This document shows positions 23,861 through 34,670 of a stretch of DNA of 64,000 bases, one piece after another. Numbering within the stretch: the first letter of the stretch is position 1; every line of letters begins with the position of its first letter. Below the pieces are notes generated by a model. It saw nothing but the letters and a program-made list of their open reading frames with translations. It ran no database searches and was not told where the DNA came from. The translations under genes were made by a program, and so were the position numbers. The stretch spans positions 434,001 to 498,000 of the forward strand of contig JACGCN010000016.1 in the NCBI GenBank assembly GCA_014905825.1, read 5' to 3'. The DNA is from Lyophyllum atratum. Its lineage: Eukaryota; Basidiomycota; Agaricomycetes; Agaricales; Lyophyllaceae.

Positions 23861-24135
23861 GATGAGATCTCCCTCAAAAGTTCTGGTGATTACCCAGGCG
23901 AGGAGTTCAACTTTGAGGCAGAAGAAAAAACATATGAAAAATTCGATGCCGAACTCCTGCCATGTAGTGCAAAAAACTTACAATTCTGCAGAGCCAGATT
24001 CGTGATCAAGATGGATTATGATGGTTTGATCCTACCATTTGATTTTGGCTGGTGACGATGTGCCCCAGAGGTCAGGCTCTGCTGCCGCGGAGTAGCGACG
24101 AGGCTTGAAAAGTACACCGCCTGCCAGCACAGATC
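23861..24135. other. Intergenic region
   Basis: Short region between membrane-protein copy B and a weak hypothetical gene. Nothing recognisable is seen. Confidence 0.4.
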
Positions 24136-24661
24136 CTACCATTGCGAGGCGGTCGATGATTCTGTCCGAGGGAGAGATGTGATTAATGAAATCGCTAGCC
24201 ATGCTCCTGTGATATACGGATTCTCCGGATAGATAATCGACTCCACATGCGTCGCGACAGGAAGAAGTTCCACCCAAGCTGAGAACGTCTGGACATGGCG
24301 AAGGCTGTCTGAAGTGAGTGCACCGGCCGAGAGAGTGATCGATTTCATATTGGATGTCAAGTATCATGGTGCTCGCCCTGGTGCCCAATCAACCGCCTTG
24401 TATACAGCCATCGCTAGTCCTTGCAAATTTCGCATTAAGGAGGGCATCCACCAGATTAGCCATCTGGGCATCAGTAGGTCGTTTGATTCCAGAACAAGCG
24501 AGCAATTTAGCGAGGGGCTTAACCAAGGGGCCCTCGATCGTGTCGTCACGATGAAGGAGTACTGATTTCCAGGTCCAACCCCTTGGGAATTCCCGTTTTC
24601 AAAACTTTCACCCAAGCAATATACCAGGATAAGCAGGGGCGCCATTTGACTCTGGAGGCAT
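24136..24661 (-). CDS. Hypothetical protein (weak model)
   Basis: Not recognised. The model starts at ATG 24661 (MPPESNGAPAYP), crosses an intron (24562-24624, gtatat...aatcag), and continues with LVKPLAKLLACSGIKR and DAQMANLVDALLNAKFA. A second intron ending cacttcag leads to an exon with VQTFSAWVELLPVATHV and a TAG at 24136. That gives about 125 residues. The first two exons have convincing composition and splice sites; the last join is less certain. Another reading of the last exon in a different frame remains open to 24032. Confidence 0.38.
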
Positions 24662-24858
24662 GCGAAGAAAAGGTGGTGACTCGGCAATCAGGACGTTCAC
24701 GCGTCTTGACACGTCGACAACCACAAACAAATCATGTCAGCAGCGTTTGTTGAAATTATCCTTTTCTCTCCACAGAGTTGAACCAGAGTTGGACCCATAC
24801 CATCACCCCGCCGCAGGGCCATTTCATCAGAACCATCCCTGAAGACCTACACACTCAC

Positions 24859-25294
24859 ATGAAGGTCAACGTCAAGCATTGGCACGCGGTCGCCCACTGG
24901 CGTTGGGACACGGGAGCCCCAGAGGCCGAGGAGGACGGCGAAGGCGATGTGTGCGGGATATGTCGAGTGCCATACGAGGGGTGCTGCCCTTCTTGTAAAA
25001 TGCCTGGGGATGACTGCCCACTCAGTTGCGTATCTCTTGTATGTTGTGCTGGATCGGACTTTTGGCTGACATTTGCTCCGGCTTTTGCTTGCTAGTTTGG
25101 GGCGAATGCACCCATGTGTTTCATATGCACTGCCTGCTCAAATGGATTGGAACGGCGGCGTCGAAGCAGCAATGTCCGATGGACCGGCGGACGTGGGGTG
25201 CGTTGGTACGGTTGTTCTTACCATGGCATGCCACTAATCTAGGTCATGTTTAGTCACGGCCGAGAGGAAGGTCGGGGCGTCGACACAGTCATGA
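24859..25294 (+). CDS. APC11: Anaphase-promoting complex subunit 11 (RING-H2)
   Basis: Catalytic RING subunit of the anaphase-promoting complex, which with APC2 and an E2 enzyme ubiquitinates cyclins and securin. The start ATG at 24859 gives MKVNVKHWHAVAHWRWDTG, the typical APC11 N-terminus. Zinc-ligand blocks follow: VCGICRVPYEGCCPSC, then CPL, an intron (donor gttgcg, acceptor gctag), WGECTHVFHMHCLLKW and QQCPMDRRTW. A last intron to gtttag gives the tail VTAERKVGASTQS and TGA at 25292-25294. The final RING position, Cys in animals and many fungi (CPMC), is Asp here (CPMD). A shorter end, WGHV, is possible if the acceptor at ctaatctag is used instead. Confidence 0.9.
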
Positions 25295-25857
25295 TACGAG
25301 AACACTCGTCGATACCCATTGTACTGGAAGAAGTGTATCATCACCATCGTCATTGACATCAGCCTCAGCATCACCACCACCGCTATCATCCACGGTACAC
25401 AGCACACCCTCGTCTTTTCCCTAACTTATCCTCTTCACCCCATTCCATTTCGCACCCTGTAGTTTATTGGCGGATATATACTAATGGTACAACTGTATTT
25501 TACCGTACTCGCGCTGGCATATAACATGTAATAGTTCTCCTCGCACCGTCGCGAGAAACGAGAATTAGTGATAACGCACACCACCACCGCGAATAAAAAG
25601 CCAAGGGGGGGAATCATCGTACATAACAAGCAAGCAAGGAACGCTGGTGTTACAAGAAACCAAGACGAGATCGGAGGGGGCAGGGAAAGATTTTCAAGAA
25701 AGCACGACCACCAGAAATACAGGGGGGATAAAGCAGAAGATGATACCGTTTTTTGAACAAGCCTGGCCAATATAAATATGAGAAGGAGGGGAGGGGAAGT
25801 GTGCATATCTAGGAAATGTGTAGTTGACGTTAAGATTTCATTGGAGATTTCATTGTT
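25295..25857. other. Convergent intergenic region
   Basis: 3' flanks of APC11 and the PSP1-domain gene. It starts with a CAT/CAC-rich simple stretch (about 25335-25395) and is otherwise featureless; no gene seen. Confidence 0.5.
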
Positions 25858-28346
25858 TCATTGTTCGAAGGCGGTTCCGCCTTGGAGCGAGGCCATCCAG
25901 ATTCTGGTTTTGTATAAGCTGTGTGGAATGCAGTTTCAGCACGGGGTGGTCAGATGAGAGGCAAGAGACGCACCGGAACAGCTCCCTCACTAGCTCTCTG
26001 AAGTCTATCCTCTTGTCCGCGACGAAATAGAATGTTAGCTTACGTCGATCCCTTTGTACGATGTCAACACTCAAGAACCAAAAAATTCCAGAAACAAACG
26101 CGACATACCACTGGTACTCCGCATCAACCACCTCCATGGGCAACTTCTTCGCCCGGACCTTGCTCTGGCACAACTGCAGCGCCTTGAGCTCATCCTGCGT
26201 CTTCGACATCAGCAACCTACAAAGGAAGCTAATTAGTCCCGACCGAAACAAAGACCCACGCAAAAACGCACTGTGCATCCTGCTGCTGCGCCTTCCCATA
26301 AATCATCTTCGGATTAATCTCCTTCTTCCCCGTCCCCCCCTGCCCCGCTCCCCCCGCCCCTCCCTGCGCCCCGCCCTGGCCCATCCCACCCGGACTCGTC
26401 GGCTCCCCCCCAAAGCCCGCCCTCTCCACCTGCTGCTTCTGAAACGCCTCCACCTCCGCCAGCGTAATACTATCATTAACCACCTTCCCCAAATCTTTGC
26501 CCCGATCCGCCTCCACAATCACCAGATCCCCGACCCGGATATCCTGCGCGAGGTCCGTGAGGTAGAAGAGGTCCGTCCGCCCGGCTTTGAACTCGACGAT
26601 GAAGAGCGGCCAGGAGGCGGGGACGGCGTGCAGGGGGACGCCTTTGCCCAGGTCCGTGAGGGACGGCTGGGGCTGTGCGTCGGAGGGGCGGCGTTGGAGC
26701 TGGGGATAGTGCGTTTGGTGCGGGGAGTGTTGGGATTGGGCTTGCGGGTAGAAGGGCTGTTGTTGGGGGTTGATGAGGCGCGTGCCGGTGGGGGAGATGG
26801 GGGAGGACATGGGGTTGCTCGAGTAGGACGTGGCGCGGGTGCGCGTGTACTGTGACTGCGCCTGGGCATGGGCGTCGCGGGCTTGGGAGACGCTCTGGGG
26901 AGGGAGGTATTGGATGCCTTGACCCGGGATGAAGCGGGCGGTCAGCTCAGGCTGCTGTTGTTGCTGCTGCTGGGGTTGTCGCGCCGCCGTAGAGCCGTTG
27001 CTATAGGTCTCGGCGAAGTGTTGATCAAAGTTACTGCTGACAGAAGGGCTATTTCCGCCCGCGGAGAGACCGCCGTCACTCGGGGTACCAAGGTTGCGCG
27101 AGGAATAAGAGCTGGGGATATTTAAGTTGATGCTCTGGTATGGCGAGATGAGGTCTCTGGACGGCGGGCTCCGGGAGAGGGGCGCGTAGATGGGAAGGGA
27201 AGAGGGCTGGCTTGGAGGATGCTGTGAGGAGGAAGACGGGGGTGGAGGGTCGTTAGGGTTGAGGTTGAGGAGCCCAAGGTCACTAGCTAGATCATCGTCG
27301 GAAAGCATGAGCCCCCCACGACCACCAAACGATTGAGTGAAAGTCGGCCGGCTGGGTTCCTCAGACCCGTCATTGCCTGGGACATTGAACCCGACAATGT
27401 TCCCCCTGCGGGGCTGCACGACGCTGACGCTATGCCGCCTGCTCGTCGTACCACTAGTATTCCCACCACCATTCTCGTCACGCGGCGGATTCATGCCCGC
27501 CCAGAGTTCACGGAACGCAGATCCATCATCGAGCAGAATCTGGCCCACGTCACGCACGAACGGACTCATGTTGGAGATGTCCACGGCTTGCCTGTTGGAA
27601 TAACCATTACCGACAGCAGAATGGCCGGTTGGCGAAGAGGAGTGAAGGTTGGTAGGCGATCTACCCATTGTTCCAAGGGAACCGTATCGGCTGGTGCCTG
27701 GTGGTTTTATCTCCCCGTAACGGCCTGGGATGTTCAAAGGATTAGAGTTGGAGAGAAAGGACTCATTCCAGCTCTGCATCGCTGACCCAAGGTACGGGCT
27801 TCCCACTGGCCCGGGACGCGTGGCAGGCGTGGCGAGGGACTGGGAACGGCTCCGACTGATGTCCTGTCCGTATGTTCGGCCCCGGGACAATGAAGGCGGT
27901 ACGTAACGCTCATCATAAGTGTCCGAAAACCCCTCCGATTCATCATCCTCAAAGGTCGATGGAAATGCCCGTTCACGCATCGCGGAGACGAACTGCCCTT
28001 GCGACTGTGCCGAGAACGACGAACTGCGAACGGGCACCGGTTGCGGGTGCACGTTGCGACTCGGGCTTACGATGCGGTTGCTCGTCCATGGGCTCCGACT
28101 TAAGCTGGAAGGGATGAAGGGCTGCTGGGTCGGGGACGAAAACAAATTTGGGTCAGACGAGCGTGGTGGTTGGCTGGCGGCTCTTTCCCGGAGTGATCCC
28201 GTACCGTTCTCGGCGGCTGATGGGTTGTTGAATCTGTTGTGGCGATCATCCTCCTCCGATGCGGCTTGCTGGTGTGCAGAATGTTGCATAGACGGCATAC
28301 CAAGATTTCGTAGCTGCTCGAAGTGCTGAACGGCCGCCAGGATTGC
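25858..28346 (-). CDS. PSP1 C-terminal domain protein
   Basis: A protein of about 780 residues. The first two thirds are low-complexity, rich in Ser, Pro, Gly and Gln, with a run of seven or more Gln. The C-terminal third is the PSP1 domain: WPLFIVEFKAGRTDLFYL, RVGDLVIVEADRGKDLGKV, then after an intron LLMSKTQDELKALQLCQSK, VRAKKLPMEVVDAEYQWDRR, KLTFYFVADKRIDFRELVRE and LYKTRIWMA. Relatives are yeast Psp1, a suppressor of DNA polymerase mutations, and bacterial YaaT/RicT. The exon at 28346 (AILAAVQHFEQLRNLGM) begins behind an acceptor, so at least one upstream exon with the true start is missing from the model. The TGA is at 25858-25860. Confidence 0.87.
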
Positions 28347-30039
28347 CTATTTTGTTGCGTTATTTCGATGGTGATCAGTGGGCCGTCCTCTAGAAGAGTT
28401 TGCAGTCTAAGTCTGACGTTTCAGGAAGGAAAAGCCAGCATTGATTTTCGGAAATTACGCACCAAGGATTTCTGCCTTGTGTATGTGTTTAAAAAGGTCT
28501 GACTGTACGGTCACGGATTCGGATCTAGTTGACGCGCCAAGCTGAACACGGTGTGGGGTAATACAGTCTTTGATTTTCTAAAGGCAATTCTGGCCAACGT
28601 GAGCAGAGAAGAGAGAGAGTCTATGGGGAAGGAAACCGAGATTGCAGCAGTTGAAAACAAGAGGACAGTGGGAGCGGATTTCTGCCCAGCTGACCACCTG
28701 CAGTGCCGGCTAACCCCTGACTCGGTCACATGCTGTTCCCCGATTCAATTGTGGCGACTACCATCACGTCCGTCCTGGGTCCACCCTCTCTGCCTTGGAC
28801 CGTAAACGGGCCCATTACATGGAGCAACTATGACCAGAATCTGTCAGACGTACAGCCGCAGTGTTATAAGTACCACCTGATGCCTGCGCGTCCACTTGAC
28901 CGTCGGTCCTTCCCGAAGGAATGGCGCATGTCGCGTCTTGCTGACTTGGGCCGCACACACGCCTACAGAACCACAGAAATATTAGCGTGGACCCCCACTG
29001 TCATCACTTGCTACTCCTACGCGGATTCTTCGATGTCAACCTATACTTATAGCCAAGTGCTCGCGTCGTTACGACGTTGACACGGGCACGAGCAAGTAAT
29101 CTCCCAACGGACCCGGCGCTAGTACCCTGAAGGTCATGCCATTTTCGTCTGCTCATCAATGATTGCAGAATAATGCGGACGGAGCATGGAGACAACATAG
29201 CGTTCTCGAAGCGTCACGTAATGTCTTCTTTCTTCCGTACGAGATCGAAGTCGACCTGCCGAACTCTGGATCGACGGGACCAGGCGGATGTCCAAATGTC
29301 GTCTTCTCTATGTCGTCTGTCGACCAATGGCATGACTCGTCATATTGCGTTAAGGTGCGTTGTGGGTGGGAACTTATCTCCGCACTCTATTTCTATCGTG
29401 ATGGACTGGCGAGAAGCCAACTGCGGCTTTTACTGCAGCTGACTCGACAGTTCGGTGGGACTAGTCGACATCACCGTCCTCGTCGGTGTCGCAATCTCAC
29501 CAAATAACCATTGGTCCAGGGTCTACAATTCATATAAGGTGCATATGACGTTGATCAAAATCTTACGGCCCCGATAAGGCATAGGACCTGGATGTGTATC
29601 CCAATAACGTCCGCCGTCTCGGCCCAATTTTCGCGCAAAGGAACGCTTGGGCTCAAGCTCGAGCTCTCGAACTTTTTAGGAGAACTTCGACTTCCATGAG
29701 CCATGGAGAGTCATCACTTCACAAGGCATACGGGACATCGAATGGCTTCCCAGATTTTCATGTTCTTGAGTGGCTTCTAACGCGGCACACCTCAATTGTC
29801 GGTTCTTTCCCACACGAAACCCTATAGCTCCTCGCTCTGAAACCATGTTGTAGTACCGTGTTGGCCTCTCTGGACGGCGATGCGTATGTACTCCGAAATC
29901 CGAAGCGACCATTGGCGCAAGTAAGTGATCCTCCCATGCGCCTCGAGACTCATATCGGTGATCAGCGCTAAGGCTTTTCGAGTATATACTCGAAGTCGAA
30001 ATGAAATTTTTTCGTATATCCTTTCCCGTAGAAATGGGA
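28347..30039. other. Intergenic region, includes unplaced 5' exon of the PSP1 gene
   Basis: No gene could be built. The part next to 28347 must contain the first exon and promoter of the PSP1-domain gene. Plus-strand frames at 28730-29080 and 29163-29507 are Ser/Thr/Tyr-rich and lack splice or family support. Confidence 0.4.
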
Positions 30040-30757
30040 TTTCTCTCGACGCGGTTTCAGCAGGTTTCAGCATTAAATCCCATTCCTTCGAATTAGTCTA
30101 TTTAGAAATTTCTGCGGTCTGCTCAACATCTGTGTCATTTTCAAATGAGCTCTGTTAGCTCTGAGTTAGTCTCGACACCAGCCGTTACGGATTTGGACAC
30201 TGTTGGGCTGTAATTATTAGGTACCGTAGTAATTACCCCTCCACATCGTTCAAAAACAGAAACATCAGATTTTTTCAATAAAACATTGCGCCTTCCATTC
30301 AGATTAAGCATTGCGATTACGGACAGGACGGCTGGGTTCGAGTCTAGGTTTCGACTCTGAGGCAGCAGTGCCGCCGGTCTCCACGGCGTGCCGTCTAAAA
30401 ACGGAACAAAAAACAAAACAAAACACACCTCCTCCGCCAACTTCCATCACCACGTTTCCGTCCATGTCATGCACAAGGGTGTGTTCTAGCAACAACAAGG
30501 CATCAGTCGTCAACTGAAGGTTGAATGAAAGCCATGCTCAGAACTGGCAACAGGTTACAGCCTCATTTGTGTACCTGCTATGACCTTGTATGCCGGACTC
30601 TCCGAGTCTTTTGTCCAGCAATTGGTGGTCGTGACAACCAAGTATCAAATCTGCGCACAACGTCGATTTGTGGCAGCGCGTCTCCATCCTCCTCTTGTAC
30701 TTTGGCAGCATACCTTCTGCGACACAAGGAAGTCAACAGTAGCCTCGTTGCACTTCC

Positions 30758-30764
30758 TATAAAA
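30758..30764 (+). promoter_or_regulatory. TATA box of F-box/LRR-like gene, left copy
   Basis: tataaaa lies 36 bases upstream of the ATG at 30800. The same motif is at the same distance in the inverted copy, within a conserved block (cttcctataaaa). Confidence 0.6.
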
Positions 30765-30799
30765 CGGACCATAGCTAGACGGTTGCATTCCAAGAAACC

Positions 30800-32232
30800 A
30801 TGCCTCCAACCAACCTCCCCAACGAGCTTATCCACAACATTCTCGGGCACATCGACGAGCCGGGGCACCGCGCTCTCAACGCCGTCATGCCGGTCTCCTC
30901 ACAATTCCTCGAGATCGCCCGATCATACATTTGGCGAGAAATGCAACTCGAGCCTGTAAATGTCGACAAATATGCGGAAAAGATCAAGCCAGAGATTGCG
31001 CGGCATGTGCGAGAGCTCTACATCGAATCCGGCCGCCGTATCCGCAAAAGTTGGCTCAGCGACCCAAGCAACCTCGGTTTTTGCCTCGACCACGATTTCC
31101 CGAAATTGCAGAAGCTTTCTCTGGCGTTCGTCACTTGGCCCTCATTGTCACCCGCAAACCACATACGACTCCATCAATTAACCCAAGTCCCCGCTTTTCA
31201 CGACTTGCGGGCGATTGGCGTCAAAGACATGCCTCTATCTTTTATTGCAGGCCTGAGGACCCTCAAACATCTCGAAGCTTCGTCCATCACGATGTCCAAA
31301 CAGCCCGTTTCGCTAGCACCCTTTACTGGCCGTCGTACTCATCTGGAGACCCTGTCACTTGCTTTCGTGCCGTCTGAGCGCGATGACGCTTCTGGGGTAT
31401 CTCAAGTACAAGGCCTCGTCACCATCTTGGATTTCATACTTAGCACGGCGTCACCAATCACCTTGACCGGGTTACGTGGGCTGAGTATCAATGTACGACT
31501 TGTGACAGTTCTTCGACCTGGCCTTTGCCGAGCTCTTGCGGATTGCTCTGCGACACTGGAATGTCTCAAGATTCGTGCTGGCTGCAACTGTATGTATGGA
31601 TTGATAAGCCATATAACACGGCGCTGACGTTTTGTCTTCAGTTGTAACCCAGGTCGGGTTGATTGAAACGAATGAGCCACTGTATTTAGGCCGCCACACA
31701 GCACTGAAGTCTATTTTCGTCCACATCGAAGAGTTCAGGAGTGACCAGCTTGACTTCCTCATAAACACCCTGGCGACGCTGGGTCCTTCTGCTCCTCTCA
31801 TGGATCTCACTATCTGCGTGAATCATGAGGCTATGACCAGGCCCTTCCGCAAATCGAAGCGATGGGCGTCCCTGGACAACATCCTCTCCCGTCTTCAATC
31901 CTGCCACTTGCGCAGAGTACAGTTCGTGCTGCACTTGGGCCCACCAGGCTTCTGTGACTGTGTTGAGATGCGACGGAAAGACTGCCGGCAGTGTAAGCGA
32001 GAACGCAAATTTGGGGAGGATATCGCTACAAGCTTACCTCGCTCTGCGAGAACCGTGTCTGTGGTGAAGGTTCCATCAAACTACTTTGGTGAGCGTAATC
32101 GACGGACAGTCGTTCATGTTTATTTCCTGATTTTACCTCTATCTAGACACCATTCTCGGATTGTTTTCGGTTGTTGAAACGAACCAAGATCATATTTGGA
32201 AAAATGCAAGACTTGTGGTAAGTAACTCCTGA
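30800..32232 (+). CDS. F-box/LRR-like protein, left copy
   Basis: Likely substrate adaptor of an SCF ubiquitin ligase. The N-terminus LPNELIHNILGHIDEPGHRA followed by VMPVSSQFLEIARSYIWREM has the F-box pattern (LP.E...I...). The remainder is leucine-rich and helical-repeat-like (ARHVRELYIES, LQKLSLAFVTW, LRTLKHLEAS, THLETLSLAFV, LTGLRGLSI), as in Agaricomycete F-box/LRR proteins. An intron (donor gtatgt after AGCN) leads to exon 2 with a Cys-rich insert (GFCDCVEMRRKDCRQCKRER). A second intron (gtgagc...atctag) gives the end DTILGLFSVVE and TGA at 32230-32232, about 440 residues. Both introns are conserved in the inverted copy. The target protein is unknown. Confidence 0.75.
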
Positions 32233-32519
32233 ACTGGATATATCGCGGATGGGAGGGACGTCATAAGTGTGTTTGAAACCGCTCAAAGGACGTTTTGCGT
32301 TATTGTACTCGATTCACGGTCCATATATTTCTCAGCTGATAATTGGAATGATAAGCCTGTCTGTACAGTATTGCCGTCTATATTCATTTTTGATTCATGC
32401 TACTTCTTACAATTATCATGATGAAAAGGAAGCCTGCTGCTGTACTTGGGTTTGAAAGTTGTGCTTCCTCGATATAGACTTCCCCTTGACGAGTAGTTCA
32501 AAATACCATTGCCATTGCA

Positions 32520-32602
32520 TGTCCCATGGCTTAGTTGGTTACGGCGTCCGACTGTTATACTCTCCAATCGGAAGATCGAGAGTTCAAGTCTCTCTGGGAC
32601 AG
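32520..32602 (+). tRNA. tRNA-Asn (anticodon GTT) with 9-base intron
   Basis: Acceptor stem TGTCCCA pairs with TGGGACA. The D arm (GGCTTAGTTGGTTA) is normal, the anticodon stem TCCGA/TCGGA encloses CTGTTA...A, and the T arm is GAGAG-TTCAAGT-CTCTC. The anticodon is GTT and the discriminator base is G, as expected for eukaryotic tRNA-Asn. A 9-base intron (32558-32566) sits one base 3' of the anticodon, the standard position. A second copy is at 38944-39028. Confidence 0.92.
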
Positions 32603-32735
32603 ATACGCAGCACGCAGAGGTTTGTGTTTTTCCAACTCAAAAGGTGCCTTTCCAGAGATGGACCGTGGACGGCGAAGCTTTCATTACATTTGACGTAAGT
32701 AACAGTACTTACAAGTTACAACCAGCGCGTGAAGC

Positions 32736-32760
32736 GGGAGTTCAAGTCTCCCTGGGACAG
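32736..32760 (+). pseudogene. tRNA-Asn 3' fragment
   Basis: The T arm and acceptor 3' strand of tRNA-Asn are present (GGGAG-TTCAAGT-CTCCC then TGGGACAG), but the D and anticodon arms are missing. The following sequence (tttctgtttttccaactcaaa) repeats that downstream of the intact tRNA, so the fragment comes from a local direct duplication of 32572-32690 into 32736-32830. Both T-stem differences keep base pairing. Confidence 0.7.
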
Positions 32761-32830
32761 CTGTAGGAGGTTTCTGTTTTTCCAACTCAAATCGCGCCTT
32801 TTCAGAGCAGAATGGTAAAGCTTTCTATAC

Positions 32831-33245
32831 ATACATGATATGACATACATACAACCCGCGCCTTTGCTTCAACCCATATCTACACCACCGAGTTTCCCTT
32901 GATCAGCTATACTTATAGACACATCAGTCGTTACTCCTTTTTGTAACTGTATTCCTGTAGGCGACACGCGTCACATTCCTCACCATCGTCCACTTCGCTA
33001 CCTCCATGCTGCAGCCCAACCGCTCCCGGAAAAGACGCCGCAAAGACTCGGAATCGCCACGAGATCATCAATCATGGTTTACTCCCTCCCTGTAAGAAAT
33101 CAAGGATACAAGTCAAGAGACGGTTAGACATAACGTCAAAAAAAAACCAGTGTTGAAAAACTTACTTGGCCTTCGACCTATAGTAAAGCAGCATCGTGGG
33201 TGACTGTCAGGTCCGACCCTTCAGGAAGCCCCGTCCTCACGACAT
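32831..33245. other. Intergenic region
   Basis: No gene seen except the bypassed former C-terminal codons of the adjacent F-box gene, readable in another frame between about 33180 and 33245. Confidence 0.4.
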
Positions 33246-34670
33246 CTAGCCAACGTGAATTCCGGAAGTGATGGCCACTTGGAACTTCGTAGACCGGCGG
33301 CGTGCCCATATTACTGCTACTCCCGTTCCCTTGGCCGTTGTATCAGATCCCGATCGAGAATGGATCATAATGAGCAGAGTCTGGGGATCAAATTCCTGGA
33401 ACGGGTCCTCCAAAATTAACGATGTCAAATTGGGCAAGATGACATCCCTGGCCACCGCTTCAGGCTCCCGGACCTCAAGTGCCTGTAGTAACGGGGTTGT
33501 TGTCCTAGTTAGAGCGACGCCACTTTCCACAAGGGCATCAATATCATAACAAAGTTCTCCTTCTGGCGATGTGAAGTTCAAGCTCTGAAGCTGTGGAACC
33601 GCGGAAAGACATTTGAGAAGTACACCGTCCCCCAATGGCACTGCTATGATTCGAAGGTAGGTCAATGACACCGCCTCGGAAAGGAATGGTATTAACATGG
33701 TTTCCGACCAGGTACCCAGATCGAGGATACTATAATGGCCAAGCATTATGGTTGTTACGGAGGGTAGTCGGATGCAAGCCAATAATGATTCGGCATAGCG
33801 AAGGCTGTCTTGCGCACCGTCCACCAATATGTTAAAAGCTTTTAGCTCAAGTGTCAACTTTGAGACCCCCTTTGGCGCCCAGGTAGGTGCGCTATATATT
33901 GAAAGTGTTAATTCTTGCAGGTTATCACAGTAGGCGAGCGCATCCAGAAGATTAGACCAAGGACAAGACGAGATGCTGAGAGCTGTGATTTGTTTCCAAG
34001 GAAGGGCAACTGCCTGTGGATCGAATAGGCATGCGGGCTCGAAAGTGGTGAGGTGAAGGCGTTGGAGTCTTGGCGTATGTGGGAGACTTGTCAACTTCGT
34101 ATATGGAGATGAACAGCTTAGAGAAATGAGGTTCGGCAATGGCTGGGTTCCAAGAGCAAGAGCTGTGCCACCGTCCGAATGCATCAGACTAATTTCGCTC
34201 CAGCGATGGGAAAATCGATCGAGGAGAGCTTCGTGGGGCGCTCCCTTGTCATATCGAAAGGTGAGGCGTATTCGCAGGTATGGAAAATTGGATAGAAAAA
34301 GCTGAAGCGATTCCGTCCTTTGATTACGTAGGTTATTTCTGTTATGAAATGACTTTCGGTTTTCAGGAAATGGAAGATTGACATGTATCCATATGGCGGA
34401 CTGAGATGTCGTAATGTCTCTCCAGGCTTTGCAAACAAGGCCCAGCTTTGAAATCTGGCAACGATTGGGTGGCTCTAAACATGACCAGAAAAAGATCTCC
34501 GAAAGCATCTCGGCGGGGAGGCGAAAGAGGGATGACTCCTCTGAGTCCGCCTCCACAGCATAGCTATTTGCAGATCTTGGTTCAGCTTCACTGCACTGTA
34601 TCTTGGGCTTGGGATGTACACTGCTAGCCTTCAGGACGTTGGCATCGAGGGGTGGTGGTGATGAGAGCAT
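33246..34670 (-). CDS. F-box protein (frameshifted C-terminus)
   Basis: The 474-residue protein is read from one long exon. The F-box is near residue 50 (FRLPAEMLSEIFFWSCLEPP, then KLGLVCKAWRDI). Leucine-rich segments follow (RLQRLHLTTFEP, LPWKQITALSISSCPWSNLL, AYCDNLQELTLSI, AVPQLQSLNFTS, LPNLTSLILEDPF). It is a diverged paralogue of the gene at 39311-40780, with which it shares LPWKQ.TAL and SCPWSNLL. The paralogue ends with SRWLEVVRPGLPEETDL; here the equivalent SRWLDVVRTGLPEGSDL is present just downstream but in another frame, so the last 25-30 codons have been replaced. Likely an SCF ubiquitin-ligase adaptor, target unknown. Confidence 0.78.
   Translation of the reverse strand: MLSSPPPLDANVLKASSVHPKPKIQCSEAEPRSANSYAVEADSEESSLFRLPAEMLSEIFFWSCLEPPNRCQISKLGLVCKAWRDITTSQSAIWIHVNLPFPENRKSFHNRNNLRNQRTESLQLFLSNFPYLRIRLTFRYDKGAPHEALLDRFSHRWSEISLMHSDGGTALALGTQPLPNLISLSCSSPYTKLTSLPHTPRLQRLHLTTFEPACLFDPQAVALPWKQITALSISSCPWSNLLDALAYCDNLQELTLSIYSAPTWAPKGVSKLTLELKAFNILVDGAQDSLRYAESLLACIRLPSVTTIMLGHYSILDLGTWSETMLIPFLSEAVSLTYLRIIAVPLGDGVLLKCLSAVPQLQSLNFTSPEGELCYDIDALVESGVALTRTTTPLLQALEVREPEAVARDVILPNLTSLILEDPFQEFDPQTLLIMIHSRSGSDTTAKGTGVAVIWARRRSTKFQVAITSGIHVG

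Larger units (their letters stand above)
30040..32300 (+). repeat. Inverted segmental duplication, left arm
   Basis: This block matches the reverse complement of 43225-45235. The match covers an F-box-like gene, about 750 bases of its upstream region and a short 3' flank. Shared flanking motifs include gacgcggtttcagca near 30050 and gaaaccgctcaaaggacg near 32276. Non-coding parts are nearly as similar as coding parts, which points to a fairly recent event. Confidence 0.85.

Noticed and set aside
26061..26855. 264-codon plus-strand frame over the PSP1 gene
   Set aside because: It lies opposite the low-complexity and PSP1-domain exons; Pro/Arg/Leu-rich composition is the expected mirror of a Gly/Pro/Ser-rich GC-biased exon.
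28730..29507. Two plus-strand frames of about 115 codons between the PSP1 gene and the inverted repeat
   Set aside because: Rich in Ser/Thr/Tyr/Arg with no domain, no supporting introns and overlapping alternative frames.
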